Assembly (NCBI GenBank): GCA_964515755.1
Contig: CAZEVK010000017.1
Location: 1 to 32,848 of the forward strand
DNA: 32,848 nucleotides
From: JAGVLN01 sp964515755
Lineage (GTDB): Bacteria; Pseudomonadota; Alphaproteobacteria; Rickettsiales; JABSSG01
Direction of reading: 5' to 3'
Each line of letters starts with the position of its first letter. Position 1 is the stretch's first letter. The translations under genes and the position numbers were made by a program. Below are positions 16,951 through 26,433 of this stretch, in pieces. The notes under the pieces are model-generated. The model was not told where the DNA came from. It saw nothing but the letters and a program-made list of their open reading frames with translations, and did not search any database.

Positions 16951-18973
16951 TGCAGCAAGAATCTAAATTTGAATATCTTATCAGGTATGTTGAGCGAGTC
17001 ACCTATCACAACCAGGAAAATGGCTTTGCTGTCCTCAGAGTAAAAGTGTAAGGAACATAAAGATTTAGTTTCTGTAATTGGAACAGTGCCAAGTATAACT
17101 CCTGGTGAGGATATTACAACTAAAGGATATTGGAGAAATGATGTACAATACGGATTGGGTTTTAGAGCTGAGTTTATTCAAACTATTCCACCTACTACAA
17201 TTGAAGGAATAGAAAAGTATTTAGGTTCTGGACTTATAAAAGGTATTGGACCTCATTTTGCAAAGAAATTGGTTGCTGCATTTAATACAGATATTTTTGA
17301 TGTTATAGAATCTACTCCAATTAAACTAAAAGAGATTAATGGAATTGGTTTTTTATCAGCTGATAAAATTGCGATGAATTTGGGTATAGAAGAAAATTCT
17401 ATAATAAGAGCAAGAGCTGGTATTGCTTTTACTCTTATGGAGGCTCTATCTGATGGACATGTAGCTTTACCTATTAATGATTTACTTAGTAATTCTGAAA
17501 AGTTACTTTCAATTAATAAATCTATACTTGAGCAAGCATTAACTCTTGAGTTAAAAGAAGGGTTTCTAACTAAGGATCAAATTGAAAAAAAGGATTTTAT
17601 ATTTCTTACGGGCTACTACATCTATGAAAAAAATATAGCTGCTAAATTGCATAATTTGCAAAAAGGCAAGGTTCCTTGGTATGAATTTGCTACCAAAAAA
17701 GCAATCCAGTGGGTAGAAGAAAAACAAAATATCAAATTAGCAATAAATCAAAAAACGCTATAATTAAAGCAATAACAAATAAAGTTTCTGTGATCACAGG
17801 TGGCCCAGGTACAGGCAAGACAACCATATTAAATTGCATAATTAAAATATTATCTGCTAAAAAAATTAAAATTAAACTATGCGCACCCACTGTCAGAGCA
17901 GCCAAAAAGATGAGTGAGGCAACATGTATGGAAGCCTTTACTATACACAGACTATTGCAATTTCAACCTTTTTAAATACAACGAGAATAATCAACTAGAC
18001 TGTGATCTACTAATAGTGGATGAAAGCTCAATGGTTGATGTGCCACTAATGCACTCCTTATTAAAAGCAGTAAATGAAAAAACTGCAATGTTAATTGTAG
18101 GAGACGTTGATCAACTGCCTTCAGTAGGTGCAGGACAAGTTTTAAAAGATATTATCGATTCACAAAAAATAGAAATAGTAAAATTAACCGAAATATATAG
18201 ACAAGCCCAAAATAGTGATATAGTAGTTAATGCGCATTTGATTAATCAAGGTAAATTCCCAATCTTAAAGCCAAAGGGAGACGAAAAGGACTTTTATTTT
18301 ATAGAAGCAAATGATGCTGAAGATATAGCAAATATAGTGAAACTTCTTGTAAAAGATCGCATCCCCAAGAAATTTCAATTCGATCATTAAAGATATCCAA
18401 GTCTTATGTCCTATGCAAAGAGGTGGATGTGGAGCAAGATATTTTAATATAGAACTGCAAAAAATCCTTAACCCCAACTATTTAGCCGGAGTAGAAAAAT
18501 TTGGACAAAAATATGCTAGAGGCGACAAGGTTATGCAAACTGAAAATAACTATGAAAAGGAAGTATATAACGGTGATATAGGTTATATAACTAATGTAGA
18601 TCATGAGGAACATGAAGTAAAAATCTACTTTGACGACAGAGAAGTTATTTACTCATTTACAGAGCTTGATGAAATCACCCTAGCCTATGCAACAACAATA
18701 CACAAATCACAAGGCTCTGAATATCCTGTTGTAGTAATTCCTATATCGATGCAATATTATGTAATGCTTAAAAAGAATCTACTTTATACAGCTGTTACTC
18801 GTGGTAAGCAGCTTGTTATCCTAGTTGGACAGAAAAAAGCTATCTCCGTAGCTGTAAGAAATAAAAAAAACATAAATAGATTTACTAAACTCAAAGAATG
18901 GATTACGACGCCCTACTCCTCAAAGCAAGCCAGCATGACTTCAAAAACAAATACCAGGCTTGCGGGGTTATAA
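16950..18973 (+). pseudogene. recD2: RecD2-type ATP-dependent DNA helicase, frameshifted
   Basis: ATG 16950 opens MQQESKFEYLIRYVERVTYH with NGFAVLRVK, the RecD2 N-terminus. Frame changes occur near 17047 (into KEHKDLVSVIGTVPSITPGE), 17745 (KNAIIKAITNKVSVITGGPG), 17965 (into KYNENNQLDCDLLIVDESSM) and about 18390 (into VLCPMQRGGCGARYFN). The ordered pieces hold the helix-hairpin-helix region (GLIKGIGPHFAKKLV), Walker A GGPGTGKTT near 17800, Walker B VDESSMVD, and motifs QLPSVGAGQ, LTEIYRQ, TIHKSQGSEYPVVV and LLYTAVTR. All helicase motifs are preserved despite four frameshifts, so inactivation is recent or partly due to sequencing errors. RecD2 is a 5'-3' helicase in recombination and repair; plasmid copies are often linked to transfer genes. 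Confidence 0.85.
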
Positions 18974-19632
18974 ATAACTGAAGGCATTACTTGACCTCAC
19001 TCACAGTCATGTTAATTAATGCCACCCCTAAGACAAAATCCATATATTTCACGTACAGCATCCATCGCACTATTATTTAGTATTTTAATTGCAATACTAT
19101 CAAAACTGTTTTAATAGACAAAAGATTCGTGTCAATCATCACCCTGCCCCATTGCCATTTTACTTTTTACAACAAGCCTTTATGTCTTTCACGCCTTTCT
19201 TACACTTCTAAACGCTCGATACCAATTGGCTCCTCTGTTTCAATACAAAACTAATATCTCCCCTAATCCACTCTTTCCAATGCCTGTTCAATAGTTAATT
19301 ACAATTCACATTAACATGATCCTATGTATTTTTGCTATTGATTCCACTATAAACACCCTCTAAAAACTCCCTAAAAAATATTTAAAATATTCTTTATACA
19401 GGAGATATTATTACTTATTTAGGTGGATCAATTTTCATTACAATTTTTGCCCTGAGTAAGTCAATAGTTGATTACAATTTACAGTTTGACCATCATTGAA
19501 ACGAGAAGTTATCTACTCTGAGGAATTTTTATCTCTTTACTCTTTCTTAACTATTTAGATCTATTATTCAGTTTTAAAATTGGAAAGAGGATAATTTTGT
19601 AAGTAGCTTTCACAACAAAAATTATAGGTAGA
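18974..19632. other. Decayed stretch upstream of the giant Ulp1-like gene
   Basis: No intact gene. On the minus strand 19019-19114 is an open scrap (NSFDSIAIKILNNSAMDAVR, ending CLRGGIN). A 23-base direct repeat with two mismatches (TCAATAGTTAATTACAATTC at 19288 and TCAATAGTTGATTACAATTT at 19461) suggests remains of a repetitive or duplicated gene. None of the scraps could be assigned to a family. Confidence 0.45.
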
Positions 19633-19646
19633 TTGCTATTTTATGA

Positions 19647-19668
19647 TATAATTAACTTAAAAGAGGTG
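19647..19668 (+). promoter_or_regulatory. Likely -10 box and ribosome binding site deciding the start at 19675
   Basis: A perfect TATAAT at 19647-19652 is followed by AAGAGGTG at about 19661-19668, seven bases before ATG 19675. If the -10 box is used, transcription begins about 19658. This rules out the in-frame TTG at 19633 as the start. No good -35 box is seen at the usual spacing. Confidence 0.55.
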
Positions 19669-19674
19669 CAGATA

Positions 19675-22600
19675 ATGAAAGAAACCACTAAAATCAATAA
19701 TCATTATCAATACGAAGATTACGATGTGTTGACAATTTTGAATCTCAGATTGCAACAAGAAAATCTAAATGATGTTTCTGTAATCCCTCCTTTAAGCACA
19801 TTAGAAGGTGATCAACTACAAATTCAGCTACAGGGTGAACAAAATAAAAGCCATGCAACACCCAACCGTACTATATTAATACCTTATAATTTAGGTAATT
19901 ATCATTGGGTAGGTATCGTAATACGAGTCGAAAATAATCATGCTACAGAATTTACTTATTATGATTCTAGCTTACCTGATAATGAAATTTCTGAGTATTA
20001 TTTGCAGCTTTTTGATACATTGAGCAAGTTCTATAAAGTAGACATTAAAGGAAATGTAGCTTCTGGGCTCAAACAAAGAGATGGTACTTCATGTGGACCT
20101 CTTACAATTGAGAACCTAATTAATGCAGCGCTACACCATGTCATTAATGGGTTTGCTAATGTTCTTGATATTAGAGCACAACATGTATATTTGATGGATA
20201 CATTTGCTCCAGAACATTATTTTGATGTTAGACAGTTTCATAATTTACCTTCATTCCAATTTGATCAACAATATAATCAAATCCAAAAAAACTTGTCAAG
20301 CAACCATAATCAGGCTGTTGATGATGAAACAATATTAGCCAATATAGCTGAGAATTATAAGCAAAGGAATACCATACCACAACTTAACAAACAAGAATTA
20401 TTAGCATATCTACTAAAAGCCATAGAAAAAACACAATCCGCTTATGCTCTCCAACAAAGTGCAGAAGTATTAAAATATTTAACAGCTCTTTCCGCACTTT
20501 CTAAAGCTTTACAAGAAAACTATTCAAAATTTGTTGAAGAAAACACAGGTATTCCTTGGGATGAACTAAGTAATCTCGTTAGAGATATTAACTTACATTA
20601 TGAGCCATCTCATGGAATAGCTGGTCATGTTATATTACCTAATAAAAGAGCTTATTTAGCATTAGATTTTCGTAAAGAATTGATAGTAGAAATAATAAAA
20701 GATTTAGAAGAACTTCAGCTATCTTTTAAAGCATTGGCAGAATTCGAATATTTAGAACAAAAAATACCTATAGCTAATAGAATAAAAACAATAAGCAATT
20801 ATCTTGCTGAGGAAGTAGAGTTAGAATTATTGCAAAAGGGAGCTATGGTATGTTCAGGTCTAAAATTAAATACAAGTGAAGATAGAGTCTTTTACTTAAG
20901 ACAATTGGCACTAATTGGCGAAGCATTTGTACAACTACCTGGCTATTTGCTTAAGCATTTCAATATAAATTTTGTAAATTTTTGCAAAATTATAAGAAAT
21001 GCTATTGATCATTTTGAAACAGAATTTATTCAATCTAATCCTGGAGATAAAGAGTTAAAAGCAATAGTATTTTGGTTAAAGAATTTTATTGAAACTGGTA
21101 ATTTAAATAATCCTCCTGCAAGGTTAGCTAAAAGTGCTATATTAGATTTAATTAATAATCCTGGAGAAATTGAACATTATATAATACCGATACTACAAAC
21201 TATACTTACTGCACAAGAACCGTTATCTAATTTTACTCCATTTTTATTAGAAAAACCTGCTGACTTAAGCTACAGTTTTATTGATGATGAAGAAGAACAA
21301 AACTTTTTACCTTATCCAATGGCCTCAGTAAGTGATCAAGAACTCCATGACTATATGCTAGGTATTATAAATAGTCCTGATGACGAATTTGAAGTTGAAC
21401 CATGGAGAGAAGAGCTTAAAAAAATCGAAAGCAATTATCAGTATTACTTGGTAAAATTTCTTGCTCAAGTCTCTTTGCAATCTGATCTTTATACTCAAAT
21501 CCAATTTCTAAAATTTGTTCAAAGTAATATAGGTAGTTTATCACAAGAATTAATTCAAAAAGCTCAAGCAATAGAAAAGAAGTTACTATTAATCAAACAT
21601 AAGCCAGCTAAGACTCATCCAAAAAATGGTAAAGTTGTGAGGGAGGCAGAAGATATTGCAGAAGGAACTTTAAATAAAGTAGCTCAGAAAGGAGGAGATG
21701 AAGATTTTAGTAATCTTGACGCAGTGTTATATTATTTACACCTATTTCAAGAGAGTTTTTATAGCCTAAAGTTAGCTACAAGTTTAACTGAATCAGAACA
21801 GCAACTTTTAGTACAATATGAATCGGTTCAAGCCAGTTATTTGACGAAAATTCAACAAGTTATACAAGCTTCTCATTTATCTAATAAAACAAAACAAACA
21901 TACCTAGATAATTTTCTTCAATTTTTTCTAAATAAATTTAGACTTATTGATACTCAATTTCAAGAATTATTCCATAATCAATCAGAAGAACCTTTAGATG
22001 ATCAAGATTTAGAATTTTATTTCTTATATAACAGAATTGCTGCAAATCATCAGAATCTTATGAAACAGCAATTGCCCTCTTTTAATACTGGTAAGAAGTC
22101 TGAAATTGAAAGTGCTATATCATTAATTTCAGAAATAATTGCAGTAAATGATAAAGTACAAGAATATTTTGCAAAGATAGCTGACCTTTCTGTTGGAATA
22201 AATTCAATAGATGAACATAGTCTGGAGGTTTTAAATAGATATAAAGCAGGTATAGACTTATTAACTAGTATTGGTGGAGATAAATTTATACTGCCAGCAA
22301 ATCAAAAAAACGTTGTTGTCATTAAAGATAGGCATGTTAAAGCATTTACTAAATTTCTTCAACAATTACCTCAAGAAGTACGTGCAGCATTTGAGAAAAG
22401 AGTAAGCGAGTTAAAAAGTGCGGATTTGAATATTAAAGTAATATTAATGCAACAAGAAATGCTATCTTATGGATTAGAAATTCATAATCCTATTAGTTTA
22501 CCAGAAGATTGTGATATAGCTACTTTTCATCCAGTAAGGTCAGTTCAATATTATTCTGGTTTAGTTGATCGAGAAGAGCAAGCGATTATTTCTCAGTTAT

Positions 22601-24126
22601 CTAAACTTTACCATGCAAATCGAGAATTTTACCAAATCTTGATTGGTTCATATGCTAGGGCATTATTAGACAATGAAGTATTTATGGCCTATGCTTCTGA
22701 TAAATTATATACCACTTTACACCATTTAAGGGCAGGACGTGGTTACTTAGGGCATAATACAGAGCCTAATTTAGGCAAAGGAGAAGATATTGAGACTCAT
22801 TCTTCTAATATTGCTTACACTTTGATTAAGGAGTTGTTAAGTATTATACCAGAATTACTAATATTACAGTTGATTTTAACAGATGATGACATCAAATTTG
22901 TTGATGGTGTTAGAAATCTTCATTCTCAGTACCATTCTAAAATGGCTGGTAATAGTGTTGAGGCGTTATTACAAAAAATTTTGAGTAGAACAATCGATAT
23001 AGCACCTAAAGAATCACTGGCTTCCCATGATTGGTTGACCGGTGACCAAATAGCAGGTATTGGAGATACAATGAATACTGCCATTCCTTTTATACCTTCT
23101 GTAGATGGTCATCTTAATCCTGCAGCACATGGTGCTATAGAACCTATGATACAAGATAATCTAACTAACACTATAACAGCAGCCATTAATGTATCTCCAA
23201 ATGTTGATGTTAATTCAGGTAAGGGCAATCATTGGATATTTTATTTTGCTACTCAGGGTACTGATGGTGTAATGCATGGAGTTTTACTCAATCCTATGGG
23301 CAACCATTTATATGACTTAACTATGCAAAGCATACAAGCAAGAATGATTGCTGCATATGGAGGTCCAAATAGAGCACAGATTAAAATACACAATTTAGGG
23401 ATGCAAACAGATAGTTATAATTGTGGGGTCTGGGTGCTATGGTTTTTAGAACAAATAAACCAATTACAACAACAAGGTATCACTATAGATGAAATATTTG
23501 TACATAATCTACCGGATATTTTAAAAGGCTTAAATATTGCTGACATTAATGCCAAGAGAGCTGAATATAAAGCAATGTTAGATGCTAGTAATGAGTCTCA
23601 GCACACTGCTTCTTGCTCAGAAGAAGGAAGAAGCACTAATAAGGATAAAAAAGACGATGAAGATGAGGATGATGGCTTTAGTAGACCTCATAGCACTAAA
23701 GACAACGTGGGACAAAACTCTCTAACTATACAAACTACAAGTCTAACTGAAGCATCTAAAACATCCTCTACTAATTCTGGCAACACTTCAAGTACTACCA
23801 ACACAAAAACAGCTGCTATTATTTTAGAAACCAGTACATTCGATGAGAAGTTATCAAATCAATTAAATTATTATCTAGAGCATGCTGTAATGTTTGATTC
23901 TTTAAGACAAACAATTAACCAGAATGATATTATACCAGAACAACATCTAGCTTATATAAGCAATACATATATAAGTTATGCTGTTGGTATGCTTATTTTT
24001 TGTTCTTTAAGTACTGTTAGTGATTATAGTTCAATTCATAAATCAGAAGGCTATGATGGTCACTTTAATGTTTTACCATGCTTACTAGGAATGGCATATG
24101 ACTCTATTATACCTAACATATATTGA
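19675..24126 (+). CDS. Giant protein with two Ulp1/C48-type protease domains and HEPN-like motifs
   Basis: This uninterrupted 1,483-residue protein carries an N-terminal Ulp1-like cysteine protease signature: H77-W, D97 in YYDSS, Q134 and C140 in KQRDGTSCGPLTIENL. A second lies near the C-terminus: H1186-W, N1206 in LNPMGN, Q1244 and C1250 in QTDSYNCGVWVLWF. The spacings (H to D/N 20, Q to C 6) are identical and fit the C48 family, which cleaves ubiquitin-like modifiers. Between them are helical segments resembling HEPN/HepT: IPWDELSNLVRDINLH (R303, H308), LALIGEAFVQLP plus IIRNAIDH (R441, H446), RGYLGH (R1022, H1027) and RNLHSQYH (R1080, H1087). An acidic and Ser/Thr-rich linker (about 1305-1395) precedes a hydrophobic stretch (about 1431-1446). 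There is no classical signal peptide. Likely a host-targeted effector or toxin (inference). Confidence 0.85.
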   Translation: MKETTKINNHYQYEDYDVLTILNLRLQQENLNDVSVIPPLSTLEGDQLQIQLQGEQNKSHATPNRTILIPYNLGNYHWVGIVIRVENNHATEFTYYDSSLPDNEISEYYLQLFDTLSKFYKVDIKGNVASGLKQRDGTSCGPLTIENLINAALHHVINGFANVLDIRAQHVYLMDTFAPEHYFDVRQFHNLPSFQFDQQYNQIQKNLSSNHNQAVDDETILANIAENYKQRNTIPQLNKQELLAYLLKAIEKTQSAYALQQSAEVLKYLTALSALSKALQENYSKFVEENTGIPWDELSNLVRDINLHYEPSHGIAGHVILPNKRAYLALDFRKELIVEIIKDLEELQLSFKALAEFEYLEQKIPIANRIKTISNYLAEEVELELLQKGAMVCSGLKLNTSEDRVFYLRQLALIGEAFVQLPGYLLKHFNINFVNFCKIIRNAIDHFETEFIQSNPGDKELKAIVFWLKNFIETGNLNNPPARLAKSAILDLINNPGEIEHYIIPILQTILTAQEPLSNFTPFLLEKPADLSYSFIDDEEEQNFLPYPMASVSDQELHDYMLGIINSPDDEFEVEPWREELKKIESNYQYYLVKFLAQVSLQSDLYTQIQFLKFVQSNIGSLSQELIQKAQAIEKKLLLIKHKPAKTHPKNGKVVREAEDIAEGTLNKVAQKGGDEDFSNLDAVLYYLHLFQESFYSLKLATSLTESEQQLLVQYESVQASYLTKIQQVIQASHLSNKTKQTYLDNFLQFFLNKFRLIDTQFQELFHNQSEEPLDDQDLEFYFLYNRIAANHQNLMKQQLPSFNTGKKSEIESAISLISEIIAVNDKVQEYFAKIADLSVGINSIDEHSLEVLNRYKAGIDLLTSIGGDKFILPANQKNVVVIKDRHVKAFTKFLQQLPQEVRAAFEKRVSELKSADLNIKVILMQQEMLSYGLEIHNPISLPEDCDIATFHPVRSVQYYSGLVDREEQAIISQLSKLYHANREFYQILIGSYARALLDNEVFMAYASDKLYTTLHHLRAGRGYLGHNTEPNLGKGEDIETHSSNIAYTLIKELLSIIPELLILQLILTDDDIKFVDGVRNLHSQYHSKMAGNSVEALLQKILSRTIDIAPKESLASHDWLTGDQIAGIGDTMNTAIPFIPSVDGHLNPAAHGAIEPMIQDNLTNTITAAINVSPNVDVNSGKGNHWIFYFATQGTDGVMHGVLLNPMGNHLYDLTMQSIQARMIAAYGGPNRAQIKIHNLGMQTDSYNCGVWVLWFLEQINQLQQQGITIDEIFVHNLPDILKGLNIADINAKRAEYKAMLDASNESQHTASCSEEGRSTNKDKKDDEDEDDGFSRPHSTKDNVGQNSLTIQTTSLTEASKTSSTNSGNTSSTTNTKTAAIILETSTFDEKLSNQLNYYLEHAVMFDSLRQTINQNDIIPEQHLAYISNTYISYAVGMLIFCSLSTVSDYSSIHKSEGYDGHFNVLPCLLGMAYDSIIPNIY

Positions 24127-24186
24127 AAGTAACTTTAATTATAGTATCGGTGACAGATAACGTACCTTATCAGTCGAGATGTTTAT

Positions 24187-24218
24187 TTGACATAAGGTTC
24201 ATTATAATGAACTATAAT
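24187..24218 (+). promoter_or_regulatory. hip promoter with palindromic operator
   Basis: TTGACA at 24187-24192 and TATAAT at 24213-24218 frame a perfect 16-base palindrome, GTTCATTATAATGAAC (24197-24212). The spacer is 20 bases, longer than ideal. HipB proteins repress their own operons by binding palindromes in the promoter, so this is a good candidate operator for the HipB-like gene that follows. Confidence 0.65.
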
Positions 24219-24322
24219 ATACATTGAGTATGCAATAGTGAACTTAAACATATGAAAGAAATTAACAAAATCTGCACCTGCCAATTCCAGTAAGCCGTGC
24301 TTTACACAAATTAGGGCAAGAT

Positions 24323-24580
24323 GTGCGTGATGCAAGAAGGCGCAGGCGTATACCTGTCGCAATTATGGCAGAAAGGGCTTCTATCAGCAGAACAACATTA
24401 AACAAAGTTGAAAAAGGCAAGTCAGGCGTATCAATAGGTAATTACGCAACTGTATTGTTTGTTTTAGGAATGATTGAACCCTTAAGTAACCTTGCAGATA
24501 TTAGGACCGATTCTGTAGGAATTGAATTAAAAGAAGAAAATCTACCAAAAAGAATCAGAAAAACTAAAAAGAAAGATTAA
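24323..24580 (+). CDS. hipB: HipB-like Xre-family antitoxin/repressor
   Basis: This is a small DNA-binding protein with an Xre/Cro-type helix-turn-helix (VAIMAERASISRTTLNKVEK, then GVSIGNYATVLFVLGM) and the basic C-terminal tail LPKRIRKTKKKD typical of HipB-like proteins. The only in-frame conventional start is GTG 24323, but upstream codons read PIPVSRALHKLGQ, which belongs to the family. An ATG at 24252 (MKEINKI) lies in another frame, so a one-base shift near 24275 probably removed the original start. DNA-binding residues are downstream and may still be made. It precedes the HipA fragment by three bases. Confidence 0.75.
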   Translation: MRDARRRRRIPVAIMAERASISRTTLNKVEKGKSGVSIGNYATVLFVLGMIEPLSNLADIRTDSVGIELKEENLPKRIRKTKKKD

Positions 24581-24583
24581 TGT

Positions 24584-24949
24584 GTGGAAAGAAAAGTTTT
24601 AGTATATGTAGATTTAGAAGGCACTCCTCACCTAGCAGGAAGTTTATGGTCACGTTGGCGAAAAAATAGAGAAAGCGCTACATTTGAATATAATGACGCT
24701 TGGTTGGATACTCCTAATAAATTTGCACTTGATCCTATGCTAACTTTAGGCCAAGGGTCTTTTCATACTCCAGCAGATAAAGTGATATTTAGTGCAATTG
24801 GAGATTTTGCTCCCGATCGTTGGGGACGTGTGCTAATACGGCGTTTTGAACGAAAACAAGCAGAATCGGAAGGTAGATCAGTTCGTACATTATTGGCCCT
24901 ACTCTTATTTAAAAGAGTTGCCGATAAATACGGTCTTTATATTGCATAA
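24584..24949 (+). pseudogene. hipA: Truncated HipA toxin, N-terminal domain only
   Basis: The 121-codon frame from GTG 24584 covers the N-terminal HipA domain (VLVYVDLEGTPHLAGSLWSR, FALDPMLTLGQGSFHTPADK, FSAIGDFAPDRWGRVLIRRF) and then leaves the family after RSVRTLLAL. Normal HipA continues with a Ser/Thr kinase domain of some 300 residues that phosphorylates glutamyl-tRNA synthetase in E. coli; it is absent here. The last 15 residues are unrelated, so a deletion or rearrangement joined it to other sequence near 24895. No toxin activity is expected. HipB may persist as an orphan repressor. Confidence 0.8.
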
Positions 24950-25064
24950 AATCTTAGTGGCAATTTATCTATTAGATATACAAAGCCAGATTATAATCAA
25001 AAACACTATATAGTTTAGAATTGTTTAATACATAAATATATCAGCGCAAATTCGGGATTAGTAA

Positions 25065-25531
25065 TTACGGTAAAGATTTATACATATAAACCATATTGCA
25101 TTCATAACCCACTGGTTTAAGGTTAAACAATCGCTTTAAACCGCATCTTTCATAGAACTTGTAAGTTTTAAGATAATGCACATCTGATTCTGTAGGGTCT
25201 AAAATGTCTCTACAGTCATTGAGTTTGCACTCTTAGAAATAGCGTATGTGTTAGCGGCTTTCATAAGAGCTTTACCAATGCCCTGGTTATAAAAATTTCT
25301 TAAAATTCCTACCCAGTAAATATTAGCATTAGCTGGATAAGGAAATTCTAGTGTTGACAATCTAATATATTGATCAACAAGCTTAGCTGCCAGCGAATAC
25401 CTGGTTAGCATGCCCATAGCATATTGCTAATTAGCTCCTAATAAGCCAAAATATTCCGGTAAGTCAGAAGTAATTAGACAACATAACTTTTGAGCAAACT
25501 CAGGAGTAACCTGTTCTATTTTTACACTCAT
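25065..25531 (-). pseudogene. Broken GNAT-family N-acetyltransferase
   Basis: ATG 25531 opens MSVKIEQVTPEFAQKLCCLI and SDLPEYFGLLGAN before a stop. The same frame continues with IYWVGILRNFYNQGIGKALM, the acetyl-CoA-binding motif of GNAT enzymes, and SANSMTVET. A two-base shift near 25200 leads to DPTESDVHYLKTYKFYERCG and LKPVGYECNMVYMYK. The expected final strand (FYERCGF-type) is present, so the gene was complete before the nonsense codon and frameshift. Substrate unknown. Confidence 0.75.
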
Positions 25532-25626
25532 AAAATTTCCCCATCGCAGTATTTGCTGGATCGATTTTATGACCGTCAGGGTCATCAAGTGACATTTCAT
25601 TATATCCTTATACCTGTTAGTTTCAA

Positions 25627-26433
25627 CTATTTTTCAATCAAAAATAAGAAATGACTACCTAAACCTTGCTCTTCAATTACTATAATGCGAAGTATAGCAC
25701 GATTATCTGGCCACAGCTGAACATGAGCATATCCTACAATTTCTGTACCAATATATAATACTAGATGTTTTTATGATCTTGGTGGTCAAACGTCCATTCA
25801 TATGGATCAGCTATATGAACCTTATCAAAAAAGTATTTTTGACGAAAATATTTTGCTGAAACCCAATCTGAATAATGAGTACATATTAAAAATCTTAAAC
25901 GATTAAACCCAATTTCTTTTAAGATTTGTTGAATCAAATCATTTTTACCAAGTGTATAGCCAACATACATAAATCCATTTTTTAAATGAGTGGCCTCTTT
26001 AAGAATTGACTTATATTTAAGAGCTTCATATTTATTTTTTGCATCTTGGTTATTGCGCAAATAATCCCTAAATTTTAAATTTAATTCAATCTCCGGATCA
26101 TTTTGTTCAAAAATATGTAAGTTTATATTCAAGCTTTTAGTCTTCTTGCTATAACTCTTACACAACGGTATGTTAAATCCTCCTCTATAGGTATATCCTA
26201 GACATTGTAAATCTTTATCTTCAAATTCCAAGGTATTAACCTCAGCAATAATATCAATCTTAGGCTTGGCAGCAAGCCTTGGAACAGCAGTTGAACCAAT
26301 ATGATAGATATTAAGTAAATGATCACCCAATGCTGGTTTAATTAATACCGATTCTTTCTGGAAAATCATTGGCCATTCTTGGTTATATGGTTTGATCTCA
26401 ATTTTTTTATGTTCATCTTTTTTGATAGCTTAT
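25627..26433 (-). pseudogene. Broken GrpB-GNAT fusion
   Basis: The open part (26369-25761) begins with the GrpB nucleotidyltransferase-like domain: YHIGSTAVPRLAAKPKIDII and, further on, FRDYLRNNQDAKNKYEALK. It continues into a second domain (FLICTHYSDWVSAKYFRQKY). After a shift near 25765 the frame reads LVLYIGTEIVGYAHVQLWPD and RIIVIEEQGLGSHFLFLIEK, the core of a GNAT acetyltransferase. GrpB-GNAT fusions of this kind are known in other bacteria. The N-terminus (IEIKPYNQEWPMIFQ) extends upstream to 26433 without a standard start codon, so the start has decayed too. Confidence 0.75.

Noticed and set aside
19019..19114. Minus-strand coding scrap considered as an antitoxin partner for the giant gene
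   Set aside because: It is only about 32 codons long, bounded by stops, faces away from the giant gene and has no start signal.
25497..25595. Minus-strand ORF beginning MSLDDPDGHKIDPANTAMGK
   Set aside because: It recalls the end of a VOC/glyoxalase-type protein, but only about 32 codons are open and they run over the GNAT start, so it is too short to call.
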